In this document: positions 15,844-23,805 of the stretch, one piece after another
How positions within the stretch are numbered: position 1 is the first letter of the stretch
Layout of the letters: each line of letters opens with the position of its first letter
Virus record (IMG/VR): IMGVR_UViG_3300033148_003679
Span: 20,324 to 84,323 of that record
Direction: 5' to 3' (one strand)
From: a virus
Length of the DNA stretch: 64,000 nucleotides
The notes under the pieces: model-generated
Told to the model about the DNA's origin: nothing
What the model saw: the letters and a program-made list of their open reading frames with translations, nothing else
The model's database searches: none
Made by a program: the position numbers and the translations under genes

Positions 15844-16024
15844 ATTGCCGTTAGGATAAGGCAAGATATTTCTATGTAAAAGAGAAGTGTAGACGACCGA
15901 CTGCAAAGAACATGGCAAGGGACTATGCCGAAACGTGTGTGCCTATGTGTGCATAACTGTGTGTGTACTTGTGTGTGTACTGGACATGTGCTATGCGTAT
16001 GCAACTATATATATCTCGAATGAT

Positions 16025-16053
16025 TTGACTTTTTGCCGCGAATGTGGTATAAT
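16025..16053 (+). promoter_or_regulatory. Rightward promoter
   Basis: TTGACT (16025-16030), 17-base spacer ending ATGTGG, TATAAT (16048-16053). Lies in the 15844-16215 gap, which also holds TG-rich sequence upstream and a hairpin downstream. Confidence 0.8.
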
Positions 16054-16124
16054 AAGATATAAGAGTAGGTATAGGGGTGTGTAAATATGTGCGTATATAC
16101 ATAAGACCATGTGTGCTCTTATCT

Positions 16125-16157
16125 ATAGAATGTAACAATGTAACAATGACATTCTAT
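16125..16157 (+). other. Leader hairpin
   Basis: ATAGAATGT (16125-16133) and ACATTCTAT (16149-16157) form a perfect 9-bp stem with a 15-base loop, between the promoter at 16025 and the gene at 16216. No U-tract follows. A leader structure or operator is possible. Confidence 0.45.
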
Positions 16158-16215
16158 GGCAAAGAGAACCGAACTGTTTTTATTGCGTTGTGTGGTTACA
16201 AAAGAGGGTTGAACG

Positions 16216-16533
16216 ATGGACTTTCTGACGGATAATGAAAATCGGATATTGGCAGGAGGTTGCGGTCAGTTGGCTGTTATTGACACTGTTCCTCCAGACT
16301 GGCAGCAGTTACCAGATCATAGCTACGAGTATAGAGTATTAGACAGAAACGTACTCGCTGTTGTTTCAATAAACAGTGCTGTCGGAGATTGTGCAGTTTA
16401 CATTGGTGCTGTGCCGGGCCATGACCATGACAATGAATGGCAAGCTGTCGCTGCGGTTGGTAGCAAGGTGAGCGAGACAATTGCTCTGGCGATATTCCCG
16501 TGGCTGAAAGAGTATGAGTACAGAGATTTCTAA
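16216..16533 (+). CDS. Hypothetical protein (105 aa)
   Basis: Start ATG 16216 after AGAGGG. Beta-rich soluble protein (YEYRVLDRNVLAVVSINSAV) with no recognised family. Single-gene unit between two promoters. Confidence 0.65.
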   Translation: MDFLTDNENRILAGGCGQLAVIDTVPPDWQQLPDHSYEYRVLDRNVLAVVSINSAVGDCAVYIGAVPGHDHDNEWQAVAAVGSKVSETIALAIFPWLKEYEYRDF

Positions 16534-16573
16534 AAGATGAGAAAATGGTGGGCGTGAAAGGTTTTGCCGCGAC

Positions 16574-16603
16574 TTGACAAATGGTACTCGAATGTGGTAT
16601 AAT
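16574..16603 (+). promoter_or_regulatory. Rightward promoter
   Basis: TTGACA (16574-16579), 18-base spacer ending ATGTGG, TATAAT (16598-16603). The leader 16604-16728 contains an 11-codon frame at 16660-16695 with a GAAGGGG site (MAKHINNWYEI) that could be a leader peptide but is too short to call. Confidence 0.8.
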
Positions 16604-16728
16604 AGTAGTGCGGTGGTGGAAGATAATGTTACGAAGCTAGTGGAGAAGGGGATGTAACCATGGCAAAACATATAAACAACTGGTACGAGATTTAGTAAAA
16701 AGGCAGAACAGATAAGGAGTACAGGGAA

Positions 16729-17031
16729 ATGAAAATTTACTGTGAAGATTGTATATGGGTCAAACCAGCAGAAAATGTGCAACCAGGAAAAGAAATGCTC
16801 TTTGCCAAATGTGGTTGCCCGGAAGCTGGAGTAGGGCCATATGTTACGAGAAAAGAGAGTAAAGAATACTGTTCTGTTGTAAACCATTTTGGCCGATGCC
16901 GACACTATGAGTCTGAGTTTAGACCGCGGTTATCGGTATGGCATAGGTTGTTCTCGTTTCTGCACCGCGACAAACAGATAGAACTCGGGAGTGTTACTAT
17001 ACGGAAAGGTGGTAACGATGTTGTTGAATAG
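16729..17031 (+). CDS. Cysteine-rich small protein
   Basis: 100 residues. YCEDCIW, KCGCPEAG and YCSVVNHFGRCRHYES provide six cysteines and a histidine in a zinc or Fe-S-like pattern. Similar CxxC..KC..P....C..R..G.C..Y proteins are common, unnamed phage products. The last codons overlap the next gene. Confidence 0.65.
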   Translation: MKIYCEDCIWVKPAENVQPGKEMLFAKCGCPEAGVGPYVTRKESKEYCSVVNHFGRCRHYESEFRPRLSVWHRLFSFLHRDKQIELGSVTIRKGGNDVVE

Positions 17032-17239
17032 AAAGGCTGTAAAGGAGTATGCAAAAACGGTACGGCCAGGGATAAGGGTTAGTACAGACTATATCGAGGC
17101 GTTAAACAATAACGTTGCCGAGATAATAGCTGCCGATATACGTATTAACGGAGGTCGTAAGACATTAACGGGTGAGGTGATTCGGTATTGTAAGAAGTTC
17201 AATGCGTTAGCCACACCAAGACGGAGGAACAGACGATGA
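17018..17239 (+). CDS. Candidate histone-fold protein
   Basis: 73 residues from ATG 17018 (GGAAAGGTGG upstream). The pattern RPGIRVSTDYIEALNNNVAE, then a helix, then NGGRKTLTGEVIRYCKKF has the helix-loop-helix-loop (GRKTLT)-helix layout of single histone folds found in archaea and some bacteria. The loop-2 RKT residues and the preceding Arg are the usual DNA contacts. It could compact or protect phage DNA. The alternative is an unrelated small helical protein. Confidence 0.45.
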   Translation: MLLNRKAVKEYAKTVRPGIRVSTDYIEALNNNVAEIIAADIRINGGRKTLTGEVIRYCKKFNALATPRRRNRR

Positions 17240-17661
17240 AAACCTGTACGGATTCTGTACCGAATTTTAGTATGAGCAATCTGGAATATGCAGACGAGTA
17301 TAACGAACCGGCACTAACATTCGAGCAAGAGGATGAGGTTGCCGAAATGATGGAACAACAGAAAACGGCAGAATGTGAAATGTGTTTTGGACTCGAAGAG
17401 CATGGCAACATGATAACTCGACATTTCTATATTGGAGATACCCGCAGCTATCCCTACGAGATTCAACTATGTCCGAGATGTTGTGACCGTTGGGACAACA
17501 CTCCTACCGGCAACTATAACCGATGTATAGTCTGCCATGAAGGATGTTCTGTACCGGGCGAAGATTGTGTAGAAGTGGTCGCACATGAGATACCAGCGAA
17601 CCAGCAACATGTATTTGTACGAGGTGTATTGTGTGCGGAATGTTGTGACAGAATGTTATGA
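17236..17661 (+). CDS. Zinc-ribbon protein, paralogue of 44277
   Basis: 141 residues; ATG 17236 overlaps the previous stop. An acidic N-terminus (about 45 residues) precedes three CxxC modules: CEMCFG, CPRCCDRWDN with NRCIVCHEG, and LCAECCDRM. The same order and the phrases YEI.LCPRCC..W...P.G.Y.RCIVC and GVLCAECC recur in the gene at 44277-44591, so the two are diverged copies 27 kb apart. Function unknown. Confidence 0.75.
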   Translation: MKTCTDSVPNFSMSNLEYADEYNEPALTFEQEDEVAEMMEQQKTAECEMCFGLEEHGNMITRHFYIGDTRSYPYEIQLCPRCCDRWDNTPTGNYNRCIVCHEGCSVPGEDCVEVVAHEIPANQQHVFVRGVLCAECCDRML

Positions 17662-17708
17662 CGTTTGGGAAAATGTGGTATAAGTAACGAGTAAAGGTAG
17701 GTGGGCAT

Positions 17709-18059
17709 ATGAAGTTTGTAAAGAAAGATTCAACACTGTCTCGGGTAGAAGTGACGCGAACATTTCTGGAACTGTCCGTGTCCGAACAGGTCAAGCTGTG
17801 GAGCGCACTTGAACTGCTCCAAAGGATAAAAGAACGGTTAGAAGCTGCTGGTTATGGTACAAGTTGTTGGATGTTTGATGCGGGAGAAGTTGAGTGGCTT
17901 CGAGAACGATATGGTATAAATGGATTTGAGGTTGACTTTAGGCAAAAAGGAATAGAAGATGCAGAAGTTGCTGCTATAGTGAAAAAGGTTATAGAAAATG
18001 ACATGGATCGGACTGGGACGACGAGGAAAAAGGTAGGAGGTGATTCAGTGGCAAAATAA
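17709..18059 (+). CDS. Hypothetical protein (116 aa)
   Basis: Start ATG 17709 after GTAGGTGGG. Helical (SVSEQVKLWSALELLQRIKE) with a basic C-terminus (RTGTTRKKVGGDSVAK). A weak TATAAG at about 17680 preceded by TGTGG may be a minor promoter. No family recognised. Confidence 0.65.
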   Translation: MKFVKKDSTLSRVEVTRTFLELSVSEQVKLWSALELLQRIKERLEAAGYGTSCWMFDAGEVEWLRERYGINGFEVDFRQKGIEDAEVAAIVKKVIENDMDRTGTTRKKVGGDSVAK

Positions 18060-18122
18060 CTACACGGCAAGTCTGTATGTCTATAGCAAGCAAGAAACAC
18101 GTACAAATAAGGAGTATATGTC

Positions 18123-18317
18123 ATGTCTCTTTCAGAAGCGCGATATCTTTTACAGCTATCCCCACACGCTACATTACGGCAGAGCGCATGTGCCGGTGAA
18201 GAGTCTCGGTGGTGTATTAGGTTAGTACCAGACGGTCCTGAAATATGGGGGTTTGACATGGGGTTGAAACGAATAAGAGAGACGCAAGAAACTCGGGATG
18301 TTCTTGTACCAGCTTGA
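18123..18317 (+). CDS. Small hypothetical protein
   Basis: 64 residues, ATG 18123 after AAGGAGTAT. Starts MSLSEARYLLQLSPHATLRQ. The overlapping frame from 18040 uses no ribosome binding site and is rejected. No domain recognised. Confidence 0.45.
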   Translation: MSLSEARYLLQLSPHATLRQSACAGEESRWCIRLVPDGPEIWGFDMGLKRIRETQETRDVLVPA

Positions 18318-18343
18318 CAAACTGGTATGGTTTGTGGTATAAT
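18314..18343 (+). promoter_or_regulatory. Rightward promoter
   Basis: TTGACA (18314-18319), 18-base spacer ending TTTGTGG, TATAAT (18338-18343). It overlaps the end of the preceding gene and sits 36 bases before the ATG at 18380. Confidence 0.8.
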
Positions 18344-18379
18344 AGGTGTGTAAGGTGGAAGCAGAAAGGAAATAAGTTC

Positions 18380-18574
18380 ATGATTGATCGGAAACGATCT
18401 GCTTTCCTGATTCAAGATTGGCGGTCAACAGTACGGTTACGGCGTTTAGATTCGCAGTTACACCGAGAAATACGGGCGAACGCTGAACAGATAACTGAAC
18501 TTCGTAAACAGCTGGAATCTCTTCGTGTACAACATCTTGCATTGTTAAAGTATATAGATGCAAGAGAGGAATAG
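18380..18574 (+). CDS. Small coiled-coil protein
   Basis: 64 residues, ATG 18380 after AAAGGAA. Heptad-like LDSQLHREIRANAEQITELR then KQLESLRVQHLALLKYID suggests a coiled coil, preceded by a basic N-terminus. May form a complex with the next coiled-coil protein. Confidence 0.65.
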   Translation: MIDRKRSAFLIQDWRSTVRLRRLDSQLHREIRANAEQITELRKQLESLRVQHLALLKYIDAREE

Positions 18575-18578
18575 GACA

Positions 18579-19025
18579 ATGGATAAACAAGAGTGGCGTA
18601 CGTGGCCGAAAAATAAAGGCCCTAAAGATATATGGCTGTTAGAACGAAAGATACGTTTGCTACAACAAGGAATACAGGAAGCGAGTAAAGTAATAGAAAA
18701 GTTGGGAGAGATTTGCAAGTTAATGAACGAGAGGACGGAATCTCTTCGTGAAAAAAACCGTTCATTGTTAGAACAATGGGATGATGCCCGGTCTCGGTAT
18801 GTGGAAGAGACGTTAGCGTTGAGTAAAGAGAATGATCGATTAGCCAGAAAAGTAGAAGAACAGCGGGCAGTTATAGGTTTCTATGCAAGCGAATATCATT
18901 GTAGACGGCAAAGCGAAGGTGTGCAACAAGACGATTCCGAGAGACTTTTGTGTTGGTGTAATGATGAACTTGGTCGAGAAGATTTCGTCGGAATCAAGAG
19001 GACACGGAACAATGATACAGGTTAA
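18579..19025 (+). CDS. Coiled-coil protein (148 aa)
   Basis: ATG 18579 after AGAGAGGA, five bases after the previous stop. Residues 20-100 are long charged helices (WLLERKIRLLQQGIQEASKV and KENDRLARKVEEQRAVI). The C-terminus carries CWCNDELG. Likely a structural or adaptor protein; no family recognised. Confidence 0.65.
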   Translation: MDKQEWRTWPKNKGPKDIWLLERKIRLLQQGIQEASKVIEKLGEICKLMNERTESLREKNRSLLEQWDDARSRYVEETLALSKENDRLARKVEEQRAVIGFYASEYHCRRQSEGVQQDDSERLLCWCNDELGREDFVGIKRTRNNDTG

Positions 19026-19281
19026 AGTCGATATAGAAGGTGTACAAGTTGCAATTGTAAATATCGTGGATATTGGGTGGAAATTAGGATGTAACGGTTT
19101 TGGCTATTATGGGATAAAAGGGTACGAATTTCGGAATGAGTTCGGTTCCCAGTTCGGTTCTCTTAGAGAATACACTGCTGAAGGGCGGTTACTTTATGCT
19201 CGTGACGACGAACCTATACCGATACTTGAATTTGTACTGGCAGTATTAAAAGAGTTAACCAAAATACCAAAAAAGGAATAG
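19012..19281 (+). CDS. Hypothetical protein (89 aa)
   Basis: I favour ATG 19012 (MIQVKVDIEGVQVAIVNIVD) because AGAGGACA lies just upstream and the overlap with the previous gene is then short; in-frame starts exist back to 18883. Beta-rich followed by an amphipathic helix (EFVLAVLKELTKI). No family recognised. Confidence 0.6.
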   Translation: MIQVKVDIEGVQVAIVNIVDIGWKLGCNGFGYYGIKGYEFRNEFGSQFGSLREYTAEGRLLYARDDEPIPILEFVLAVLKELTKIPKKE

Positions 19282-19290
19282 TTAAATAAA

Positions 19291-19653
19291 ATGGATGAAA
19301 AGCTTCAGAACAAGTTGTTTAAGATTATATTGACAACATTACTTTTATCTTGGATTTGTACAAGTTCCCTATTTCTTGCTTGTATACGTCTTGATAAAAA
19401 AGTTACAGAACTCAGTGCCACATATTACGAGACGCAAGCGGAATATGAAACTACACGTCTGGCGGATCTGTCTGCGTATCATGCTGAGATTAAAGCCGTT
19501 CAAGACGCACAAAACGAGTTTAGCCAAGAGGTGCAAAAAAGGTTTGATGCGCTCATAGTGACAGAAAACGAACATATTGCTATAACAGAAAAGCTCACAG
19601 AACTTGTAAAGAAGATTGCAAAAGAGAACGACGAAATGGAAAAATGGAGGTAG
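19291..19653 (+). CDS. Membrane-anchored coiled-coil protein
   Basis: 120 residues. Residues 10-31 (FKIILTTLLLSWICTSSLFL) are a membrane segment and the remainder is a long coiled coil (VTELSATYYETQAEYETTRL onward). Topology resembles small bitopic phage proteins such as Rz-like or exclusion proteins. It is in an early-gene region, which argues against lysis. Confidence 0.65.
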   Translation: MDEKLQNKLFKIILTTLLLSWICTSSLFLACIRLDKKVTELSATYYETQAEYETTRLADLSAYHAEIKAVQDAQNEFSQEVQKRFDALIVTENEHIAITEKLTELVKKIAKENDEMEKWR

Positions 19654-19658
19654 AAACG

Positions 19659-19898
19659 ATGGCTGGCATGAATATCGCGTTCACACAACAGGAAGCCTTG
19701 TACGAAGCTGACGATATAATCTTTCGACTTAACCAGGCATTATCTATACACGATGCCAGACTCGTTTATGAAGCTCGGAAAAGTTTACAACAGTTGGTTA
19801 ACGATCTGTTCGAGTCCGGTCTCTACAGTGGCAGTCTACGCGATGTCCTGACAAAAATCGATTATAACTTGTGGGTTGAACATATGAATTTTGTTTGA
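19659..19898 (+). CDS. Hypothetical protein (79 aa)
   Basis: ATG 19659 after TGGAGG. Helical, beginning MAGMNIAFTQQEALYEADDI. Close behind the membrane coiled-coil gene. No family recognised. Confidence 0.6.
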   Translation: MAGMNIAFTQQEALYEADDIIFRLNQALSIHDARLVYEARKSLQQLVNDLFESGLYSGSLRDVLTKIDYNLWVEHMNFV

Positions 19899-19989
19899 CA
19901 GGATTGGTGCTAACGACAAATCTATAGTAGTAATCGAAGATGGTGAAGTTCTTGAAGTGCGTCAACTCGTTATAACAGGAGATAGCTAG
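19891..19989 (+). CDS. Possible 32-aa peptide with TTG start
   Basis: A frame from TTG 19891 to TAG 19989 reads LFDRIGANDKSIVVIEDGEV, then LEVRQLVITGDS, with protein-like composition, and ends three bases before the next ATG. There is no clear ribosome binding site, so it would depend on coupling to the overlapping upstream gene. Confidence 0.3.
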   Translation: MFDRIGANDKSIVVIEDGEVLEVRQLVITGDS

Positions 19990-19991
19990 AG

Positions 19992-20411
19992 ATGACAGAG
20001 TTTTTTGGACAACCAATAAAGACATGGGGTGGATTGAAGTTTTGGAAGGGTAAATCCAAAGGGTTTAAGAATATGAACGACGTACTGGTAGAACGAATAG
20101 AGAAGTTGGAGACAAGGATAAGGTCTCTTGAAAAGTCTGCTCCATGTGTTTGTGACCATTGTGGAAAACCGGCTATTGTGAGATATGACGCTGTAAGCTG
20201 GGAAATTCCTCTTCAGCTAACACTATTACTGTCTGGAAAATGGCAGAGTAAAGCTAGAGTTGTCTTACATTATGACTGTGTTGGAAGGTCAAAACAAAAC
20301 AGGCGAAAGAAAGACAGACGTGCAAAAAGTACCTACAGTCCAAACGATAGACGTGTTGCTAACAGACGACGACGGCAGAAGAAAGTTACACGTAAACCGA
20401 AACCGAAATAG
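19992..20411 (+). CDS. Coiled-coil, zinc-finger, basic-tail protein
   Basis: 139 residues. Region 30-50 is a short coiled coil (VLVERIEKLETRIRSLEKS). CVCDHCGKPA near 52-61 with a later YDCVG gives a zinc site. The last 35 residues are Arg/Lys-rich (NRRKKDRRAKSTYSPNDRRV). This layout suggests a nucleic-acid-binding protein. Confidence 0.65.
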   Translation: MTEFFGQPIKTWGGLKFWKGKSKGFKNMNDVLVERIEKLETRIRSLEKSAPCVCDHCGKPAIVRYDAVSWEIPLQLTLLLSGKWQSKARVVLHYDCVGRSKQNRRKKDRRAKSTYSPNDRRVANRRRRQKKVTRKPKPK

Positions 20412-20444
20412 TCTAACAAGGCAAGACAAAAAGAGGATATAGAT

Positions 20445-20675
20445 ATGAGTTTCTTTTATGCTACTCGATCTCCGCGACATCGTGCTCATGAAGTGTATAG
20501 GTTCAGATCGAGAGAGTCTCGTTCTGAATGGGTTCGGAAATTAAAAGGTAAATCTGTCCGGCCACAGAACCCGATTGTGCGGTACGCCGTAAAAGAGAAT
20601 GATTGGACTTGGCGTGGATCTGCTGGCAACAAGTACCAGATTGCTTATGTTGGTAAATATGTAGTAGAACAATAG
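20445..20675 (+). CDS. Basic small protein
   Basis: 76 residues starting MSFFYATRSPRHRAHEVYRF, rich in Arg/Lys with a WVRKLKGKS segment. Start ATG 20445 after AAGAGGA. Likely nucleic-acid binding by charge; no family recognised. Confidence 0.6.
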   Translation: MSFFYATRSPRHRAHEVYRFRSRESRSEWVRKLKGKSVRPQNPIVRYAVKENDWTWRGSAGNKYQIAYVGKYVVEQ

Positions 20676-20682
20676 TTGAACG

Positions 20683-20706
20683 TTGTATGTAAATAAGTAT
20701 ACAGGA
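20683..20706 (+). promoter_or_regulatory. Recurring TGTA-N7/8-TACA motif
   Basis: TGTATGTAAATAAGTATACAGG in front of the gene at 20725 is one of about ten copies of the motif TGTANGTAGTAYACAGG found at gene starts or just after promoters. No -10/-35 pair is seen here, so it may act on the mRNA leader or as an operator. Confidence 0.4.
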
Positions 20707-20724
20707 AAGTAGGTGGTATATAGA

Positions 20725-21183
20725 ATGGATGATATGCAGGCAATTGTTCGTAAAATGGTTGTGTCTGTTGTAGACGACCGAATGCAAGGTATAAATGTTC
20801 AGCTCAAAACATTGTGCCGGAAAATTTCGGTTATTTGTAACGAGTTGCAGTCTGTTCATGAAAAGAAACTTGAACGTATTCGGGAAATAGCAACGAGCGA
20901 CAAAGAGGGTGTACGAGCTACAGATATAAGCGAATCTGTCCGAGACGTGTTTGCAGACTTTTTTGACAGTAAAGACGATCCTTTGGCAGACGTTGTTTCT
21001 AAACGGTCTGACAAAAAAGAGGATGACGGCAAGAAAGTTAAACCTGGTGTACTTGATATAGCGGAAACGAGTATAAAAAGTAAACCGACAAAACAGAATG
21101 TTGTACCTGCAAGCAGTTCGAGTTTAGCGTCTCAGTTTGGAAAGTTTGACGGTGGTAACGGCGAGATTCAGCAGATAGTGTGA
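20725..21183 (+). CDS. Acidic/coiled-coil protein (152 aa)
   Basis: AAAGTAGGTGG supports ATG 20725 (MDDMQAIVRKMVVSVVDDRM). The N-terminal half is helical; the C-terminal half is low-complexity Asp/Lys/Ser. It is followed directly by the first GGTNN array. No family recognised. Confidence 0.6.
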   Translation: MDDMQAIVRKMVVSVVDDRMQGINVQLKTLCRKISVICNELQSVHEKKLERIREIATSDKEGVRATDISESVRDVFADFFDSKDDPLADVVSKRSDKKEDDGKKVKPGVLDIAETSIKSKPTKQNVVPASSSSLASQFGKFDGGNGEIQQIV

Positions 21184-21189
21184 GACGAG

Positions 21190-21715
21190 TGTAGAGTGTT
21201 ATGTGATACATTGCAGTAGGGTGTGGTGAGGTCGGATAGGGTCGTGTCGGGTGAGGTAAGGTATGGTGCAATGGGGTAAGGTCAGGTGAGGTAAGGTGCG
21301 GTAGGGATTGGTCTTTCTTCAATAAAGGAATGGTATTAGATAAAAGGAACGAAGTAAGCATTAGAATTTGATAGAGTAATGTCAAGTAGAGTCGGGTCTG
21401 GTCAGGTGCGGTGATGCAAGGTGAGGTGCGGTCGGGTTAAGTACGGTGCGGTGTGGTCATGTCGGGTACGGTCTGGTGCGGTGCGGTCGGATCTGGTGCG
21501 GTAAGATAAGGTGAGGTAAGGTTACTTTTTTTCTAGTAAAGGAATGATAGGCAGTAAAGGAGTGCAAATTAGAGTGTAACATTCAATATGGTGAGGTATG
21601 ATAGGGTGGAGCGGGGTCTGGTCGGGTCCGGTCAGGTATGGTGTGGTATGGCGAGGTCCGGTATGGTCAGGTGAGGTATGGTACGGTGCGGTGGGGTAGG
21701 GTTTGGAACACAAAC
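21190..21715 (+). repeat. GGTNN pentamer arrays, block 1
   Basis: Three runs (about 21220-21312, 21388-21525, 21592-21712) consist mainly of GGTNN pentamers in which GGT is kept and the last two bases vary. The runs are separated by spacers containing CTTT...AAAGGAATG or AAAGGAGTG. The period of five and frequent TGA/TAG exclude coding on the plus strand. The pattern GG-N3-GG-N3-GG-N3-GG is the formula for two-tetrad G-quadruplexes. Occupies most of the 21184-21841 gap. Confidence 0.85.
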
Positions 21716-21841
21716 TCACAATGACCATGATAAAATGCGATGGCAAGTACAAAGAAAGGAGAACGCTTATAAGACAACGAATGTGGTGTGGTTGGTTTTG
21801 GGAATAGAAGAACGAAAAATAAGTAGAAAGGTAGGTAGCCA

Positions 21842-22447
21842 ATGTATCAATCTGTGAATGTAAAAATAAAGGGTGTGGCTCCAGTTATGTTTCACAACCC
21901 GCAACTTGCAAATCCTCTTAACTCGTTTACACAGGGAATCAAGAAAATCTCTGCAAAACGAAACAAGACAGAAGAAGATTTTAAAGAGATGTCCAGACTG
22001 GAATTTTTGGGCGGTCTCTATGTAGACGACAAAGGTAAGGTAATCGTTCCGGCAGAAATGCTGGAAGCGTCTCTACTGTCTGGTGCCAAGAAGAAGAGAC
22101 GTGGTGCTAAGTTTAAGGCGGCGGTTTTGGTGCCGGAATCAGCTCGTTTGATTTATGACGGGCCGAAAAATATCGAGAAGTTGGGACGGGACTCTCAGTT
22201 TGTCGATATTCGGAACGTTACAATTCAGCGTAATACAATTATGAGAACTCGACCTGTTTTTAAGACATGGCAAGCTGAGTTTATGATAATGTTTGATTCT
22301 ACCCTAGTTAATAAGAACGAGGTGGAAGAAGCATTGAACGATGCTGGGCAGCAGTGCGGGATTGGAGATTATCGGCCAAGATACGGACGGTTTATGGTAG
22401 AAAGTTTCGATGTACTTGGCCCTGCAAACGAAGCTGTTACGGTATAG
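21842..22447 (+). CDS. Conserved phage protein (201 aa)
   Basis: Start ATG 21842 after AAAGGTAGGTAG. The phrases VAPVMFHNPQLANPLNSFTQ, EFLGGLYVDD, IMRTRPVF..W and CGIGDYRPRYGRF match a protein I recognise from diverse phages without an assigned role. The fold may be RAMP-like, which is a guess. It lies between two GGTNN array blocks, as a small island with its own strong ribosome binding site. Confidence 0.75.
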   Translation: MYQSVNVKIKGVAPVMFHNPQLANPLNSFTQGIKKISAKRNKTEEDFKEMSRLEFLGGLYVDDKGKVIVPAEMLEASLLSGAKKKRRGAKFKAAVLVPESARLIYDGPKNIEKLGRDSQFVDIRNVTIQRNTIMRTRPVFKTWQAEFMIMFDSTLVNKNEVEEALNDAGQQCGIGDYRPRYGRFMVESFDVLGPANEAVTV

Positions 22448-22461
22448 TTAAACAAGTTTGC

Positions 22462-22509
22462 CTCTGCTCTATTGCGTGAAAGTTTATAGACAAGCGTAAT
22501 AGGGCAGAG
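22462..22509. other. Strong 15-bp intergenic hairpin
   Basis: CTCTGCTCTATTGCG (22462-22476) pairs along its whole length with CGTAATAGGGCAGAG (22495-22509), using two G-U pairs, around an 18-base loop. It lies between the genes ending at 22447 and starting at 22541. No U-tract follows on either strand, so it is more likely an mRNA-stabilising or processing structure than an intrinsic terminator. Confidence 0.55.
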
Positions 22510-22540
22510 ACAAATAAATATAATCACGAGGTAAATACAA

Positions 22541-23017
22541 ATGAGTAAGACGAAAGCTATAGTACAGAGTACTTATGAAGGTCTCGATTTTACAGAGTTA
22601 CGAAAAGGTGACATTATTTCGGTAGCTGAACTGGAACGTCTGTTTGGCTTTTCCCGTTCTATGAACGCATATTCTCTTGCAACCATGCAACTCTGTAATG
22701 ATATTTCGAGATATTTCAGAAGTATCGGTGAAATTGTAACTGTGTGTACAAGAGATTATGCGATTCATATTCTACGCGATTCTGAAGCTGCCGAGTATAA
22801 TGCACTGAAGTTTAAACACGGAATTGACACGGCTGACAGAGCACATGAACGCGCTTTAGCCGTTGATATTGGCAACCTGAAACAGGAAGAGGTTTTAAGA
22901 CATGACCGTAAGTTGTATATTCAAGGTCGTATATTACAGAGTATACGGGTAGCAAGAAAGAAAGCATGTCGTGTTGTAGCACATCATAAGGGTGAAGGGA
23001 TGTTGGTGTTGGAATAG
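22541..23017 (+). CDS. Hypothetical protein (158 aa)
   Basis: ATG 22541, beginning MSKTKAIVQSTYEGLDFTEL. The middle has winged-helix-like character (SVAELERLFGFSRSMNAYSL), and the C-terminus is basic (SIRVARKKACRVVAHHKGEG). Possibly DNA binding. Flanked by the hairpin at 22462 and the second GGTNN block. Confidence 0.55.
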   Translation: MSKTKAIVQSTYEGLDFTELRKGDIISVAELERLFGFSRSMNAYSLATMQLCNDISRYFRSIGEIVTVCTRDYAIHILRDSEAAEYNALKFKHGIDTADRAHERALAVDIGNLKQEEVLRHDRKLYIQGRILQSIRVARKKACRVVAHHKGEGMLVLE

Positions 23018-23035
23018 ACGTGGGTTTTGTTGAAG

Positions 23036-23760
23036 TCTAGTAATGCAGGATAAGGTAGGGTGGGGTGCGGTACGGTGTGGTGCGGTCCGGTCTGGTCTGG
23101 TGAGGTAAGGTCGAGTTGGGTCGGGTAGGGTATGGTGCGGTACGGTTTGGTATGGTGATGTTAGGTAGGGTCTGGTTAGATCGGGCCTGGTGATGTAAGG
23201 CAAGGTTGGGTAGGGATAGTCTTTCTTTAAGTAAAGGAGTGCAAAATAAAGTGCAAACAAAAAGTGTTGTCGACTGTTGTGATATAAGGTCAGATCAGGT
23301 GAGATCGGATGAGGTCGGGTGATGTCGGGTGATGTCGGGTTGAGTGAGGTCGGGTATGGTCTGGTTCGGTGCGGTCAGATCTGGTGAGGTATGGTAGGGT
23401 TACTCTTTTTCTAGTAAAGGAGTGCAAGTGAAAAGAGTGTAAAAAACATAATTGCAATGAGATTCAATATGGTGAGGTGAGGTTTGGTATGGTGAGGTGA
23501 GGTCTGGTGAGGTCGGGTGAGGTATGGCTTGGTGGAGTCGGGTCTGGTCGGGTGTGGTGGGGTGGGGTTAGGTAGGGTATGGTGCGGTTAGGTTCGGTAG
23601 GGTTTTTTCCATAAAGGAGTGTAGAATAAAATGCAAACAAAAAGTGTTGTCGATTGTTATTGATATGAGGTCGGATGGGATTGGGCGCGGTGCGGTCGGG
23701 TCGGGTAGGGTTTGGTGGGGTGGGGTGAGGTTTGGTCGGGTAGGGTTTCTCTCTCACATA
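23036..23760 (+). repeat. GGTNN pentamer arrays, block 2
   Basis: Four further runs (about 23045-23222, 23283-23402, 23468-23610, 23664-23755) with the same GGTNN pattern and the same spacer family (TTTTTCTAGTAAAGGAGTG and variants). Two spacers share AAAATGCAAACAAAAAGTG or AAAGTGCAAACAAAAAGTG followed by TTGTCGA. One would encode the 10-residue peptide MQTKSVVDCY after an AAAGGAG site. Fills the 23018-23805 gap. Confidence 0.85.
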
Positions 23761-23805
23761 AACGAATACAAACAAAGGAGCGAGCAAGTAAGGGAACACA
23801 ACGTC

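Noticed and set aside
16660-16695. 11-codon leader peptide MAKHINNWYEI
   Set aside because: A decent ribosome binding site exists, but the frame is too short to support as a gene without expression data.
22462-22509. Hairpin considered as an intrinsic terminator
   Set aside because: Stem is strong but no run of U follows on either strand.
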